A DNA stretch of 42,298 bases. It comes from Candidatus Babeliales bacterium (GTDB lineage Bacteria; Babelota; Babeliae; Babelales; JABCYS01). Within the stretch, counting starts at the first letter, position 1; the number at the start of each line of letters is the position of its first letter. The stretch lies in contig JAFGJD010000004.1 in assembly GCA_016929235.1 (NCBI GenBank), positions 128,866 through 171,163 of the forward strand, given 5' to 3'. Of the stretch, positions 1-8,914 are shown piece after piece. Both the position numbers and the translations under genes were made by a program. The notes below the pieces were generated by a model that was not told the DNA's origin, did not search any database, and worked only from the letters and a program-made list of their open reading frames with translations.

Positions 1-942
1 GCTGTTAGTATGGCATTGTATCGTGCACAAAGTATTCAGGAGCAGGTTTCACTGTATGAGATTATTGCATGGTGGTGTGGCAGAGAATCGGTTGCTATGC
101 CAATCCCTTTGTTTAATGTCATTAACGGCGGGGCACATGCAGATAATAATCTCTTGATACAGGAAATTATGGTGGTTCCTGTTGGTGCGCAAAATTTTAG
201 GGATGCCCTTGAATGTTCAATTGTCCTTTATCATGAACTTAAAGCTATCTTGAAAAAGAAGGGCAAAAGTATTGCGGTTGGTGATGAAGGTGGTTTTGCT
301 CCCCAGTTTTCTGATGAAATCGAAGCTCTTAATATATTAAATGAGGCGCTCCTAGCTTGTGATAAACAGCGTAGCAATATCTTCTCTGTTGCGCTTGATA
401 TGGCTGCATCACAGTTTTATAAACCACGCTTAAAAAAATATGACTGGCATGGTGACCAGGTTACGGCAGACCAAATGATTGAATATTACGAACAGCTGAT
501 TGATAACTTCCCTATCTATTCTATTGAAGACGGACTTGCAGAAACTGATTGGGCTGGATGGAAAAAAATGATGAAAAGGCTTGGTGACAGGGTACAAATT
601 GTTGCTGATGATCTTACGGTTACCAATCCTAAATTCATTGAAAAATGCGCAAACGAACAAGCAGCCAATGCCGTGATTATTAAACCAAATCAGATTGGTA
701 CAGTGACTGAAACTTTGCAAGCAATGCAGATAGCTGAAGAACGGGATATGAATATTATCGTATCTCATCGTTCGGGAGAAACCGAAGATACATTTATTGC
801 TGATCTAGCAATTGGTGCTATGGCAGGACAATTCAAAGCTGGTGGTTGTGCGCGTGGTGAACGTATGGCGAAATACAACCGCTTATTGCGTATAGAAGAT
901 ACGTTGATGAATCTTATGATGGATACGAAACTTACAGCGTAA
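1..942 (+). CDS. eno: Enolase, C-terminal part (5' end outside window)
   Basis: Enolase interconverts 2-phosphoglycerate and phosphoenolpyruvate in glycolysis. The frame is open from base 1, so the true start lies upstream; about 120 of the usual roughly 430 residues are missing. Visible hallmarks are NGGAHADNN, the acid-base loop GDEGGFAP, the three Mg-binding acidic positions (ALDMAAS, SIEDGL, ADDLTVTN), the catalytic lysine in IIKPNQIG, and SHRSGETED followed by ARGERMAKYNRLLRIED. All catalytic positions in the visible part are intact, so it is presumably active. Its stop at 940-942 overlaps by 11 nt the 3' end of the convergent secretin gene. Confidence 0.97.
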   Translation, partial: AVSMALYRAQSIQEQVSLYEIIAWWCGRESVAMPIPLFNVINGGAHADNNLLIQEIMVVPVGAQNFRDALECSIVLYHELKAILKKKGKSIAVGDEGGFAPQFSDEIEALNILNEALLACDKQRSNIFSVALDMAASQFYKPRLKKYDWHGDQVTADQMIEYYEQLIDNFPIYSIEDGLAETDWAGWKKMMKRLGDRVQIVADDLTVTNPKFIEKCANEQAANAVIIKPNQIGTVTETLQAMQIAEERDMNIIVSHRSGETEDTFIADLAIGAMAGQFKAGGCARGERMAKYNRLLRIEDTLMNLMMDTKLTA

Positions 943-3241
943 AGGCAGGATTTTTCTGATTCTTTTTTAAAATGCCCGCTCTGCGCTTCAATGATGATCC
1001 TGATTGTTGCTTAGGAATGATACTTTTCTCAGGGACTTCCTGTGGGTAGACCTGCTTTGGTTGATCAATACTGGTATCAAGATTTTGATATTGCTTCATA
1101 AGATCAGAGCCACCATGTTCAGGAATTCTAAAGAACCAGTGATTGATAGGATCTTTGAGCTGGCCAAAAAGGTCATTTTCGTCGTTTGAAACAAGATTTT
1201 TCCCGTATGCAAATTTTCGTTCAGTTGCATCAGACATTCCACCTTCTGCCCGTGGACGAATGATAGTTGGTGAAACAAAGATCATTAGATTATCTTTTTT
1301 TGTTGTTTGCACCTTGCCTTTAAAGAGCCACCCGATTATAGGAATCTTGGCAAGAAGAGGCGTTTCTCTGCTCGTATCACTTTCGTGTGTTCTAACTAAT
1401 CCTCCAAGAACAAGCACTTCACCATTCCCAACGGTTGCATTGGTTCTAACTGTTCGTATGGTTTTTGAGTTATCAGTTGCCGTTCTATCGATAAAGTCTT
1501 CAACGTGAATGGCGATGTCGAGATTGATTTTATTGTTTGTGCTAATACGTGGCAAAACATCCACTTCAAGTTTGGCAGGGAAGTTTGTATTTTGAATATT
1601 AATGGTGCCATCAGGCTGAGTAACTGCGCGATCACGGATGAGTCGTGTTTCAGAAAGTGTAATACGAGCTTGTTGATGATTTAACACAATGTTATGAGGA
1701 TGTGACAAAATTTTAGAGTTAGTGTACTCCTTGAGCGTTTGTAATACCCACCAGATTCCACTGCCTATTGTGTCTTGAAAGCTCAGAATGAATGATCCGG
1801 GTGTTGCGAATGATGCAATGTTGCCAGTTGTGCTTCCCGACGTAAACAGTGTGAGCAAGTTCGCAGCCACAGTTGTTGGATTGGTAGCGTTGTCAAGAAC
1901 CGGTGCGGACATGTGAGCTGCTTGAAAATTAGCATTCTTTATCGGTGTATCTTGTTTATTTCGTGTTTGACTTGCCAGAATTTTATCATGATCGAGTGTG
2001 ACGTCAGCAATTAATACTTCGATTGCGACTTGCGATTGTGGCTTATCTAGGGATGCAATCAATTCTTTAATATGAACCCAGTCTCGTTTGTTTGACGCAA
2101 TAAGAAGACGATTTCCACCTCTGAGCACTTTCCCTACTTCACCAATGGATGATTGTGTTTGCAGTGTTTTACCTTGTTCTTCTTCGAATGTTTCCACTTC
2201 AATAATGACATTTTTAAATTGTTCTTCGAGTGGTGTCGTTCCCTTGGATTGGTCATCTGCTTTTTGTGCAGCAATCATACTCTTGAGCGTTGTCTGTAGT
2301 TTTTGTGCATCGAGGTATTGTAGGTCATATACATGAATAAGCGAGTCTCCTGATTCAAGCGGAATATCGACATATTTGTAGATGAAGTCTTTCAGCCGAT
2401 CGACAGCTTTTTCTTTGCCGAGAATGATCAAAGAATTGGTTCGTGTTAGGGGAACAACCTTTGTGCCTTTAACAAAATACTCCGGAGATTCAATGGTTTG
2501 TGCAAAGGTGAACGTTGCTTTCGAATCATTTTGTTTTGTCAGGAGATTGCTATTGATAAAGTTAGATACGAATGTTGCATCGGTATGAGAAAGCTTGATA
2601 ATTTCAACAACTTCACGAAATCCGATCTTATCTAATTCCGTAATGACAGTCATGCCTGTTTTAATGAGATGTGCTTTCCCTATAATAAGCATAGAGTTGC
2701 TTCCAGCGTCAAAACTTACATCAGAAAGCCCAAGATCAGTTAGGATAGTTTTTATCTCATCGGTATAGCGTTTAAGGTTTCCGCTTGGGTCGACCTTAAA
2801 GTGATCAAAATAATAGACATATCGAATTCGCTCATCTGTATGTGGGAGTTCTTCTGGAGGTATACCAATGTAGACCTGAAGAGGATCTTTGACAGAACCT
2901 GTTTTTGCGTTTTCATCCTTCTTTTTAATGATATAGTCATCCCCGTATGGATTCATGTAATATCCTGCAACATCCAGGATGGTATATAAGAAGTTAAATG
3001 CATCTTCAAGGGGAACTTTTTTTTGATTGTGTAATGTAACTTTAAAGGCTAGAGGTATGGCATTAGTATGTATAATGATGTTGACGCGCATTTTCGAGGC
3101 GAGGTAATTGATAATCGTATTTACGTCTTCATTCTCAAAATTAAGACTGATTTTCTTATGGGAGCTAGATGAGGCATACATATCAGAAATGCTTAGTCCG
3201 ACTGTATATGCAAGTAATATTGCAAGAAGCTTCTTCATCAT
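932..3241 (-). CDS. gspD: Secretin 2 of the operon (GspD/PilQ family, 769 aa)
   Basis: Outer-membrane secretin, the gated pore of type II secretion and type IV pilus systems. It begins with a signal peptide (MMKKLLAILLAYTVGLS), then an N0 domain (SLNFENEDVNTIINYLAS), N1-N3-type ring domains, and the secretin core (ARITLSETRLI; VLVLGGLVRT; IPIIGWLFKGK; LMIFVSPTIIRP). After the core, from about residue 666, is a 104-residue tail containing DPINHWFF (697-704), which is also present in the secretin at 5248-7560. It is the last gene of the operon and starts 1 nt after the PilO-like stop. Two tandem ATGs are possible; GTGGAG favours the second (3238). The length fits GspD. It is clearly paralogous to the other secretin, and whether the two form one mixed ring or two pores is unknown. 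Confidence 0.9.
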   Translation of the reverse strand: MMKKLLAILLAYTVGLSISDMYASSSSHKKISLNFENEDVNTIINYLASKMRVNIIIHTNAIPLAFKVTLHNQKKVPLEDAFNFLYTILDVAGYYMNPYGDDYIIKKKDENAKTGSVKDPLQVYIGIPPEELPHTDERIRYVYYFDHFKVDPSGNLKRYTDEIKTILTDLGLSDVSFDAGSNSMLIIGKAHLIKTGMTVITELDKIGFREVVEIIKLSHTDATFVSNFINSNLLTKQNDSKATFTFAQTIESPEYFVKGTKVVPLTRTNSLIILGKEKAVDRLKDFIYKYVDIPLESGDSLIHVYDLQYLDAQKLQTTLKSMIAAQKADDQSKGTTPLEEQFKNVIIEVETFEEEQGKTLQTQSSIGEVGKVLRGGNRLLIASNKRDWVHIKELIASLDKPQSQVAIEVLIADVTLDHDKILASQTRNKQDTPIKNANFQAAHMSAPVLDNATNPTTVAANLLTLFTSGSTTGNIASFATPGSFILSFQDTIGSGIWWVLQTLKEYTNSKILSHPHNIVLNHQQARITLSETRLIRDRAVTQPDGTINIQNTNFPAKLEVDVLPRISTNNKINLDIAIHVEDFIDRTATDNSKTIRTVRTNATVGNGEVLVLGGLVRTHESDTSRETPLLAKIPIIGWLFKGKVQTTKKDNLMIFVSPTIIRPRAEGGMSDATERKFAYGKNLVSNDENDLFGQLKDPINHWFFRIPEHGGSDLMKQYQNLDTSIDQPKQVYPQEVPEKSIIPKQQSGSSLKRRAGILKKNQKNPAFTL

Positions 3242-3242
3242 A

Positions 3243-3800
3243 TTACTCCACGGCTTTCGTTTCTAGGGTTCCAACGGTAAGTTGCACGTCGAGCTTATTT
3301 GTGTTTTCTTGTTTTGTAATAGCGATGTCCTTTGTGTACACGCGTTCACTTTGTTCTAACTTGTGAAGACACTCGGTCAGTTGTTTCATATCAATTCCTG
3401 TTAAGTGAATCGCAACTCGGACCTCTGAATAGCCGGGCATATTCTCAAGGGGCTCTTCGGTTGGCGTCATACTTGCTTTGTACTGAGCAAGTTGGAGAGA
3501 GGCGAGGGTATCATTAAGGTAGCCAACAATTTTAAATGTCGGATCTTTGGCAAGAAGCAGCGCGACAGCTTCTTTCTGTTGTTTGACGTGCTCGTACTGT
3601 CCAAGAAGTTTTTGAGTTATTTCTCGATTATTATTAATGCGGCGAATTTTGCGTTTCATACTCGTCATGGAGTTATAGTGCCGATACATAATGCCACCGG
3701 TGATACCTACGGCGATTGAGAGCGAGCTGATGAGATAGAGCTTGAATTCTCGCGCATCAAGAGAATCAACAAACTGTTTAATAGGAGTGAGAAATTTCAT
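3243..3800 (-). CDS. pilO: PilO/GspM-like inner-membrane alignment protein
   Basis: Short bitopic protein: a cytoplasmic N-terminus, one membrane helix at about residues 22-42 (LYLISSLSIAVGITGGIMY), a basic coiled-coil stretch (about 45-90), then a small alpha/beta domain ending in LDVQLTVGTLET, as expected for the ferredoxin-like fold of PilO and GspM. In those systems PilN-PilO or GspL-GspM heterodimers link the cytoplasmic ATPase to the secretin. The start overlaps the upstream PilM/PilN-like stop by 4 nt (ATGA), implying translational coupling, and GGAG precedes the start. The sequence is divergent, so assignment rests on topology, size and position between a PilM/N-like gene and a secretin. 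Confidence 0.65.
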   Translation of the reverse strand: MKFLTPIKQFVDSLDAREFKLYLISSLSIAVGITGGIMYRHYNSMTSMKRKIRRINNNREITQKLLGQYEHVKQQKEAVALLLAKDPTFKIVGYLNDTLASLQLAQYKASMTPTEEPLENMPGYSEVRVAIHLTGIDMKQLTECLHKLEQSERVYTKDIAITKQENTNKLDVQLTVGTLETKAVE

Positions 3801-5251
3801 ATTGACTCCACATCTTTGCTAAGGGTAATGGTAATATTGAATGCAGGTTCCTGTGGCCGAGATACGGTGCCGAGCTGTGCCTTATTCAGTTCTTCCTCGA
3901 ATATCACGAGGGCAGGAATGTCTTTGACTTCTCCCTTGAGTGTGATGAGGTCATGGGTTATCGTGAGATTTTTTAGTTTTAGCTCTGTACTCTCTGTATC
4001 GATCGCCCCGCAAAGTTTCTCGAGATATGTTAGGAATGAAGAGCGGGTTGAACGTGAAAAGGCAAACCAAATTCGATTCTGTGTTTCAACATAACTTTGT
4101 GCTTCTTCGACAAGGCGCTCAACGTTTCGTTCACCAGAAACGTTGAGATTACTTTGGATGGTATTTTTGAGTTTCTGTTCAGATTGTTTAATAGACATTT
4201 CTACTTTAGTGAGTTGCATCTGGCTAATTGTAAACAGCATAATAATGGTAGTGATAAAAAGCCCTAGTGCTGTAAATAGTTGTTGTGCAAATAGGTTCAT
4301 GCTTGGCTTCTCAAATTCCTGGCTCATCAAGGAGCAATATTCAGAGGCATCATTAGGGAGGCTGAGTACGCAACTTATTAGTGCGTCATTTGTTATTTCT
4401 ATGTTGCCCAGGATCCCTTCTTTATTAATAAACGAAGTCCCCTCTAAGATGGTAACGGGCATATTTAGTTTTGAATGCAGGTCTTTCTGAACATTGATTA
4501 GGTTATTTCCTGAACAAATAAAGAGTTCTGTGACCTCTGGGCCAATCCTACCAAAGCTAGTTAACGTTTGGCCTATGCTACTAATAGTTTCTGTAGTGAA
4601 TTCTGATTGCGTTTTGATAGTACGACAGTCAACGAGTTGTCCATTCTTGATATACCCAATGTTGATATGATTCATGCCGAGAATGATTAATGCAGCGGTA
4701 GTTTGTGCTGGGGCATTACATTGTTTCCATATTTCATAAGCTGCAAAAAGGTCGACAATGATACTGGTAGGAGTTAAGCCTCCAGCCTCAAGCTGTGCTA
4801 TGTGTTCAGCAACGTGTTGCTTTTGTGTAGCGGCGACTAAGATTGTTGAATGATTCGTTCCCTTTTCAGTGATGATAAAATCAAGTAGTGCATCCTGCGT
4901 AGAAAAAGGAAGAAGTTTTTCTACCTCATATGGAAGTACCAACTCAATTTTATCCCGGGAAATAAAAGGCAATGTCAGTGAGCGAAATGTTACTAGTGAA
5001 CTAGGGAATGCTGTCCTTAATATATCATATTTCCCTAGTTTGGCCTTAATGTTTGCGAGTGCAGTTGTTAGTGCTTCCGGTATTTCATTGGGTACTGTTT
5101 CTCGAAAGAGTGCTTCGAGCGTTTTGGTTGTCCCATACATATAACTTTTACATGCAATGACTTCGTTAACCCGTATTTCGAGACCAACGGCGCGCTGGGG
5201 AAAGACGTAGTAATCATTCACTTTTTCGGGTAACAGTACATTGCGTATCAT
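3797..5251 (-). CDS. pilM: PilM-PilN-like fusion (GspL-type architecture)
   Basis: The N-terminal two thirds (about residues 15-320) looks like the PilM/GspL actin-like cytoplasmic domain: VGLEIR near the start, SSLVTFRSLTLPFISRDKIE, VLPYEVEKLLPF (typical of PilM and GspL), and LIILGMNHINIGYI where the second nucleotide-binding strand belongs. A single membrane helix follows (LFTALGLFITTIIMLFTI, about 330-350), then a coiled coil and a small periplasmic domain resembling PilN. In canonical type IV pili PilM and PilN are separate proteins; the fused order is that of GspL. It overlaps both neighbours by 4 nt (ATGA at each end). AGGAGAG lies upstream of the start. Likely role: inner-membrane platform coupling an ATPase to the secretin. 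Confidence 0.75.
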   Translation of the reverse strand: MIRNVLLPEKVNDYYVFPQRAVGLEIRVNEVIACKSYMYGTTKTLEALFRETVPNEIPEALTTALANIKAKLGKYDILRTAFPSSLVTFRSLTLPFISRDKIELVLPYEVEKLLPFSTQDALLDFIITEKGTNHSTILVAATQKQHVAEHIAQLEAGGLTPTSIIVDLFAAYEIWKQCNAPAQTTAALIILGMNHINIGYIKNGQLVDCRTIKTQSEFTTETISSIGQTLTSFGRIGPEVTELFICSGNNLINVQKDLHSKLNMPVTILEGTSFINKEGILGNIEITNDALISCVLSLPNDASEYCSLMSQEFEKPSMNLFAQQLFTALGLFITTIIMLFTISQMQLTKVEMSIKQSEQKLKNTIQSNLNVSGERNVERLVEEAQSYVETQNRIWFAFSRSTRSSFLTYLEKLCGAIDTESTELKLKNLTITHDLITLKGEVKDIPALVIFEEELNKAQLGTVSRPQEPAFNITITLSKDVESI

Positions 5252-7560
5252 GATGGCTGCTCTCCTGGCTCTTTGTCAGTCTTTTTGATGTAGTAATCAG
5301 GCTGTGCAATATCAACGCGTCGTTCTTGAAAGCGGCGGCTCATAAAATCATCAAATTCTTCTGTTTTATCATCACTGCTCTTGAAGAACCATCTATGAAT
5401 AGGATCACGTTCTTCTGATCTATCTCGTATGTCATGCATGGTATTGCTCGTATATTTTGCTTTATTTTGTGTATACGAGGAGGCACCACCTTCAGTGAGT
5501 GGCTGGATAATTTCAGGAGTGATAAAAATGAGCAGATTTTGTTTCTCTTTGCTCTTAGATTTGTTTTTGAATAACCAGCCAAGTAGTGGGATATCTCCCA
5601 AAATGGGAATCTTGGTTTGTGTTTCGGTAATCTTGCTTCTGATCAAGCCGCCTATAGCTAATATTTCTTTATTGGCAAGAATGACCTTTGTCTCAACGGT
5701 TTTAATATTACGCGTTGCGTCTGTTGGGTCAGTTGTATTGGTAAACTCGTCAATGCTGATTGATACATCCATCGTAATCATGCCTTCAGAGTTTATCTGA
5801 GGTGTGATTACCACCTTAAGCGATGCCGTTAAGCTATCATCACTGCTAGCGGTATTGGAGCCAGAAATAACCTGACCGACAGCAACCCGACGAGTTTCTC
5901 CAAGCTCGACAGTTGATTGATATTTATTGGCCGTAACAAGAAATGGATTTGATACTATATTGGTTTGTACCTGTGTTGAAAGCATCTTAAAGATTGCCCA
6001 GATATTTCCTTCTTGCCCAAGGGTTAGAAGTGTAGAACCTGCTTCATTGCCCGTAGCAAGACTAATAAGATTAGCCATGATACTGCCAGTTGTTGAATTG
6101 ATGATAGGTGATGTTCCTGAGCCACTTCTGATGAGGCCTGAATTCTGGAAGTTAACATTTGGATTAATCAAGTCGCTTGTTTTATTTCTCATTTGAGAGC
6201 CAAGCACCTTGTTCTTAGATAAGTTGACATCGACAATGAGGACCTCGATTGCAACTTGCGGTTGCATAATATCAAGGCGTTCAATGACTTCCTTTGCTTT
6301 CATGTAGTCATCATAGTTGCCCTTGATAATGAGGCGGTTTCCTTCTGGCTCTGCAGTGAAGGAGATCTTATTGAAATATTTGTCGCCATCGCGAACACTA
6401 CCATGCTGCGCAGGAACGGTACCAATGCCAAATTGTGTAACGTTGTTTAAGATAGTTGCCATGCTTGTAGCATTAGTATGTTGAAGATCGTATACATACA
6501 ATGGAGAAGGGGAACCGATAACTTCGACATCTACTTTTTTGATAAATTCTTCTAGTTTTTGAATTGATTCCTTATTTCCGAGTAATAAGAGAGCATTTGT
6601 TCTTGGTTCTGCAAGTACACTTGTTGATTGCGGGAATAAGAACGACTCTTGGTTTCTTCTGCCGCCAAACAACTGCGCGAGTTTACTTCGCGCTTCTTCT
6701 GTTGGTTTGACCAGATCACTGAATAACTTTTGGATATCTTCAGCATGGGCATACTGCAGTTTCACTACTGAGAGCATTTCAGGCATTTGCGTTGTATCAA
6801 GCTCTTGAACCACTTTCATGAGAGCCTTGATATTGTATGATTTGTCAGTGATGACCAGTGCTCTTAGATTGATAAATGAGCTTAGTGATGAGGTAACGCC
6901 GCGGAGTTGGTCAAGAATAGGGGAAAGACTTTCGACAGAGGTATTTTGTAAGAAGTAGACATATCGAATGCGTGTATCGTTATTTGGTAGATTGCGAGGA
7001 TCAGTACCAATATATGTTGGAAGGGCAACTTTATTTGCCTTGTCGGCCGATGCAGCAACTATCCGATGAACATCGGGGTATGGCGTTTCTGCCAATGAAA
7101 AACCTGCCATATCAAGAAAGACTGTGAACAGGTCCCATGCCTTCTGCCTAGTCATTGGACGCTCTGTTCTAAAAGAAATTTTATGTCCTGAGATGCCGCG
7201 ACCTCCCTGTGATATTGGGTTGACCGAATCGTCCATGATGAATGAAACATTGAATAGATCAGCCATATAATTGATTACATTACTCAATTCAGCGTCTTGG
7301 AAATTGAATTCTATTGTTGCGTCTTCGCCCTCAGCCTGTTCAAGCATGGCATCAATCGTTTTATCAATTTTTTGCTCAGCAGTAAGCGGAGTTGCTTGTG
7401 GTTGAGCTGCAGGAGTTATTGCTTTTTTGCGAGACTTTTTCGTGAGTGAAGATTTTATGCGTCGTTCTGGTTTTTGGGCAGAAAGCAACGACGTTCCCAT
7501 GCCGCATAATATAAGCAGGATTGTGAATGTCGTTGCGATTATGTGTCGTAGACCTTGCAT
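5248..7560 (-). CDS. gspD: Secretin 1 of the operon (GspD/PilQ family, 770 aa)
   Basis: Outer-membrane secretin. A signal peptide (about residues 1-29) is followed by a basic, proline-rich linker, the N0 domain (IEFNFQDAELSNVINYMADL, about 83-160), repeated KH-like N domains (TNALLLLGNKESIQKLEEFI and GNRLIIKGNYDDYMKAKEVI), and the secretin core (VAIEVLIVDVNLSKNKVLG; ILAIGGLIRSK; IPLLGWLFKNK; LLIFITPEIIQP). A roughly 80-residue tail carries DPIHRWFF (719-726), shared with the other secretin of this operon. Both also share the run LP..D.RIRYVYF in the N-terminal half. It follows the GspC-like gene by 14 nt. It probably receives GspC through the N0 domain, as known for GspC-GspD pairs. Confidence 0.92.
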   Translation of the reverse strand: MQGLRHIIATTFTILLILCGMGTSLLSAQKPERRIKSSLTKKSRKKAITPAAQPQATPLTAEQKIDKTIDAMLEQAEGEDATIEFNFQDAELSNVINYMADLFNVSFIMDDSVNPISQGGRGISGHKISFRTERPMTRQKAWDLFTVFLDMAGFSLAETPYPDVHRIVAASADKANKVALPTYIGTDPRNLPNNDTRIRYVYFLQNTSVESLSPILDQLRGVTSSLSSFINLRALVITDKSYNIKALMKVVQELDTTQMPEMLSVVKLQYAHAEDIQKLFSDLVKPTEEARSKLAQLFGGRRNQESFLFPQSTSVLAEPRTNALLLLGNKESIQKLEEFIKKVDVEVIGSPSPLYVYDLQHTNATSMATILNNVTQFGIGTVPAQHGSVRDGDKYFNKISFTAEPEGNRLIIKGNYDDYMKAKEVIERLDIMQPQVAIEVLIVDVNLSKNKVLGSQMRNKTSDLINPNVNFQNSGLIRSGSGTSPIINSTTGSIMANLISLATGNEAGSTLLTLGQEGNIWAIFKMLSTQVQTNIVSNPFLVTANKYQSTVELGETRRVAVGQVISGSNTASSDDSLTASLKVVITPQINSEGMITMDVSISIDEFTNTTDPTDATRNIKTVETKVILANKEILAIGGLIRSKITETQTKIPILGDIPLLGWLFKNKSKSKEKQNLLIFITPEIIQPLTEGGASSYTQNKAKYTSNTMHDIRDRSEERDPIHRWFFKSSDDKTEEFDDFMSRRFQERRVDIAQPDYYIKKTDKEPGEQPS

Positions 7561-7574
7561 AGTTTACCCCGACC

Positions 7575-8717
7575 CTATAAATCAAACCGAGCTGGGTGAC
7601 TGCCAGCACCATGTTGTTCTAGTGATTTTATTTGCTTTAAGATACTACGTTTCTCACGCTTGCGTATAGTATCGAGTGTTGGGGCAAGCGTTTGCTTTTG
7701 CCTAAAGAGTTCGAGCTTCTCAGCTTCAATATCTTCTTCTGTTTTCTCAGGTGGTTCGACCCGGGGCAGTTCATTTTCATTATCATATGCTATATATGGC
7801 TTGCCCAGGGAATTTAATACTACATTTCTATGAAACTCCGCACCGCCTCGATTTCCTACAACGGAAATCGTTTCGCCAAGGGGGACTTTAAGTACCGCTT
7901 GGTAAATCTCTAGGCGATTTTTGTTGGTAGTGATTGGAATACCATTGACAGAAAGGAGGACATCTCCTTGTGTTAATTCAAGTTCCTTACCTAGTGAGCC
8001 TGATGTAACTTTACCTATACGGATGCCGGCGCTTCTTCCCTTTTTATAGACTGTTGTAATATCAAGCATCTCAATGAGCTGTGCAAGCGATGGTATAATT
8101 TCCTTGAACGCTTGGGGATCAATGATAAAAGTAGAATCTTTAACTTTCTTAATGATGCCATCCCATTGCTCTGCATCGTGAATTTCTGGCCCAAGTTTTG
8201 CATCTTCTTTTCTTAGATATAATAATTCTTCTTGCCCGTTTGCTCGAACAAGGAGGGTTCTGTTTCTAAAAATTCTCAGCACACTTGCATCGTCAATTTT
8301 GTCACCAATCTTAAAACTTTTTTCTTCCTTTGTACGGTTATTTGCAATAATAGCCCTATTAGTTTCATCTTGGCCGGTGATGATACAACCCTTCAGGGTC
8401 AGCTGGAGTGGTTCAACAAATTGCAACGGCTCTGGCTGTGGAATTCTAATTGGCAATGGCTGTGGTGGCGCGGGGAGGGGTGTGACGAAGGATTGTTGTT
8501 GTGGTTGAGGAAGTTGTTTGTGGTATGTCAGAAAGATGTCATTGTTATAGATTGATTCAATATCTATTTTGACATCTTCTTTCGTTTGCTCGGTGTAAGA
8601 AGTGGGTTCAAGAGAAACCCAACGAGGCGTGCGTTGACGAACTGCTATGAGCACCGTGATTGCCGTCACAAAAAGAATGAGCAATGAACTATTTAAAATC
8701 CAAACTGGATGGCGCAT
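7575..8717 (-). CDS. gspC: GspC-like protein with HR and PDZ domains
   Basis: Inner-membrane component that contacts the secretin in type II secretion. One N-terminal membrane helix (ILNSSLLILFVTAITVLIAV, 7-26) is followed by a proline-rich linker (about 70-95), a homology-region domain (LTLKGCIITGQDETNRAII; IGDKIDDASVLRIFRNRTLL, about 105-175) and a PDZ domain (AGIRIGKVTSGSLGKELEL; GDVLLSVNGIPI, about 225-305). A charged tail follows. This HR-plus-PDZ order is that of GspC, not PilP, which lacks the PDZ domain. First gene of the five-gene operon. GAGAGGAA sits about 8 nt before the ATG. The PDZ fold also occurs in periplasmic proteases, but no protease domain is present. Confidence 0.85.
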   Translation of the reverse strand: MRHPVWILNSSLLILFVTAITVLIAVRQRTPRWVSLEPTSYTEQTKEDVKIDIESIYNNDIFLTYHKQLPQPQQQSFVTPLPAPPQPLPIRIPQPEPLQFVEPLQLTLKGCIITGQDETNRAIIANNRTKEEKSFKIGDKIDDASVLRIFRNRTLLVRANGQEELLYLRKEDAKLGPEIHDAEQWDGIIKKVKDSTFIIDPQAFKEIIPSLAQLIEMLDITTVYKKGRSAGIRIGKVTSGSLGKELELTQGDVLLSVNGIPITTNKNRLEIYQAVLKVPLGETISVVGNRGGAEFHRNVVLNSLGKPYIAYDNENELPRVEPPEKTEEDIEAEKLELFRQKQTLAPTLDTIRKREKRSILKQIKSLEQHGAGSHPARFDL

Positions 8718-8823
8718 TGATACATTCCTCTCGGCAGAGAATCGTCATGTTACAACAAGCATTGTATTCCCTAAAACCGGCTACCACATATTTGACGAAT
8801 TGACTGTCTAATTCTTACCTGCA

Positions 8824-8853
8824 ACTTTACTTGCTGAGGCCGTTTTTTGTCAA
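8824..8853 (-). promoter_or_regulatory. Candidate sigma70-type promoter for the secretin operon
   Basis: On the minus strand TTGACA (8853-8848) is followed after 18 nt by TAAAGT (8829-8824), about 100 nt upstream of the GspC-like start. The -35 matches consensus exactly, but the -10 matches at only four of six positions, so this is a weak call from sequence alone. Confidence 0.35.
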
Positions 8854-8914
8854 GACAATGCCCAGTTTTAGGGCGATTTTACGCTATTTCTGCTCTATAC
8901 GTATTGTTTCCATG

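Noticed and set aside
430-768. Minus-strand open frame of 112 codons inside enolase
   Set aside because: It lies antisense within the strongly conserved enolase sequence and has no ribosome site or recognisable product.
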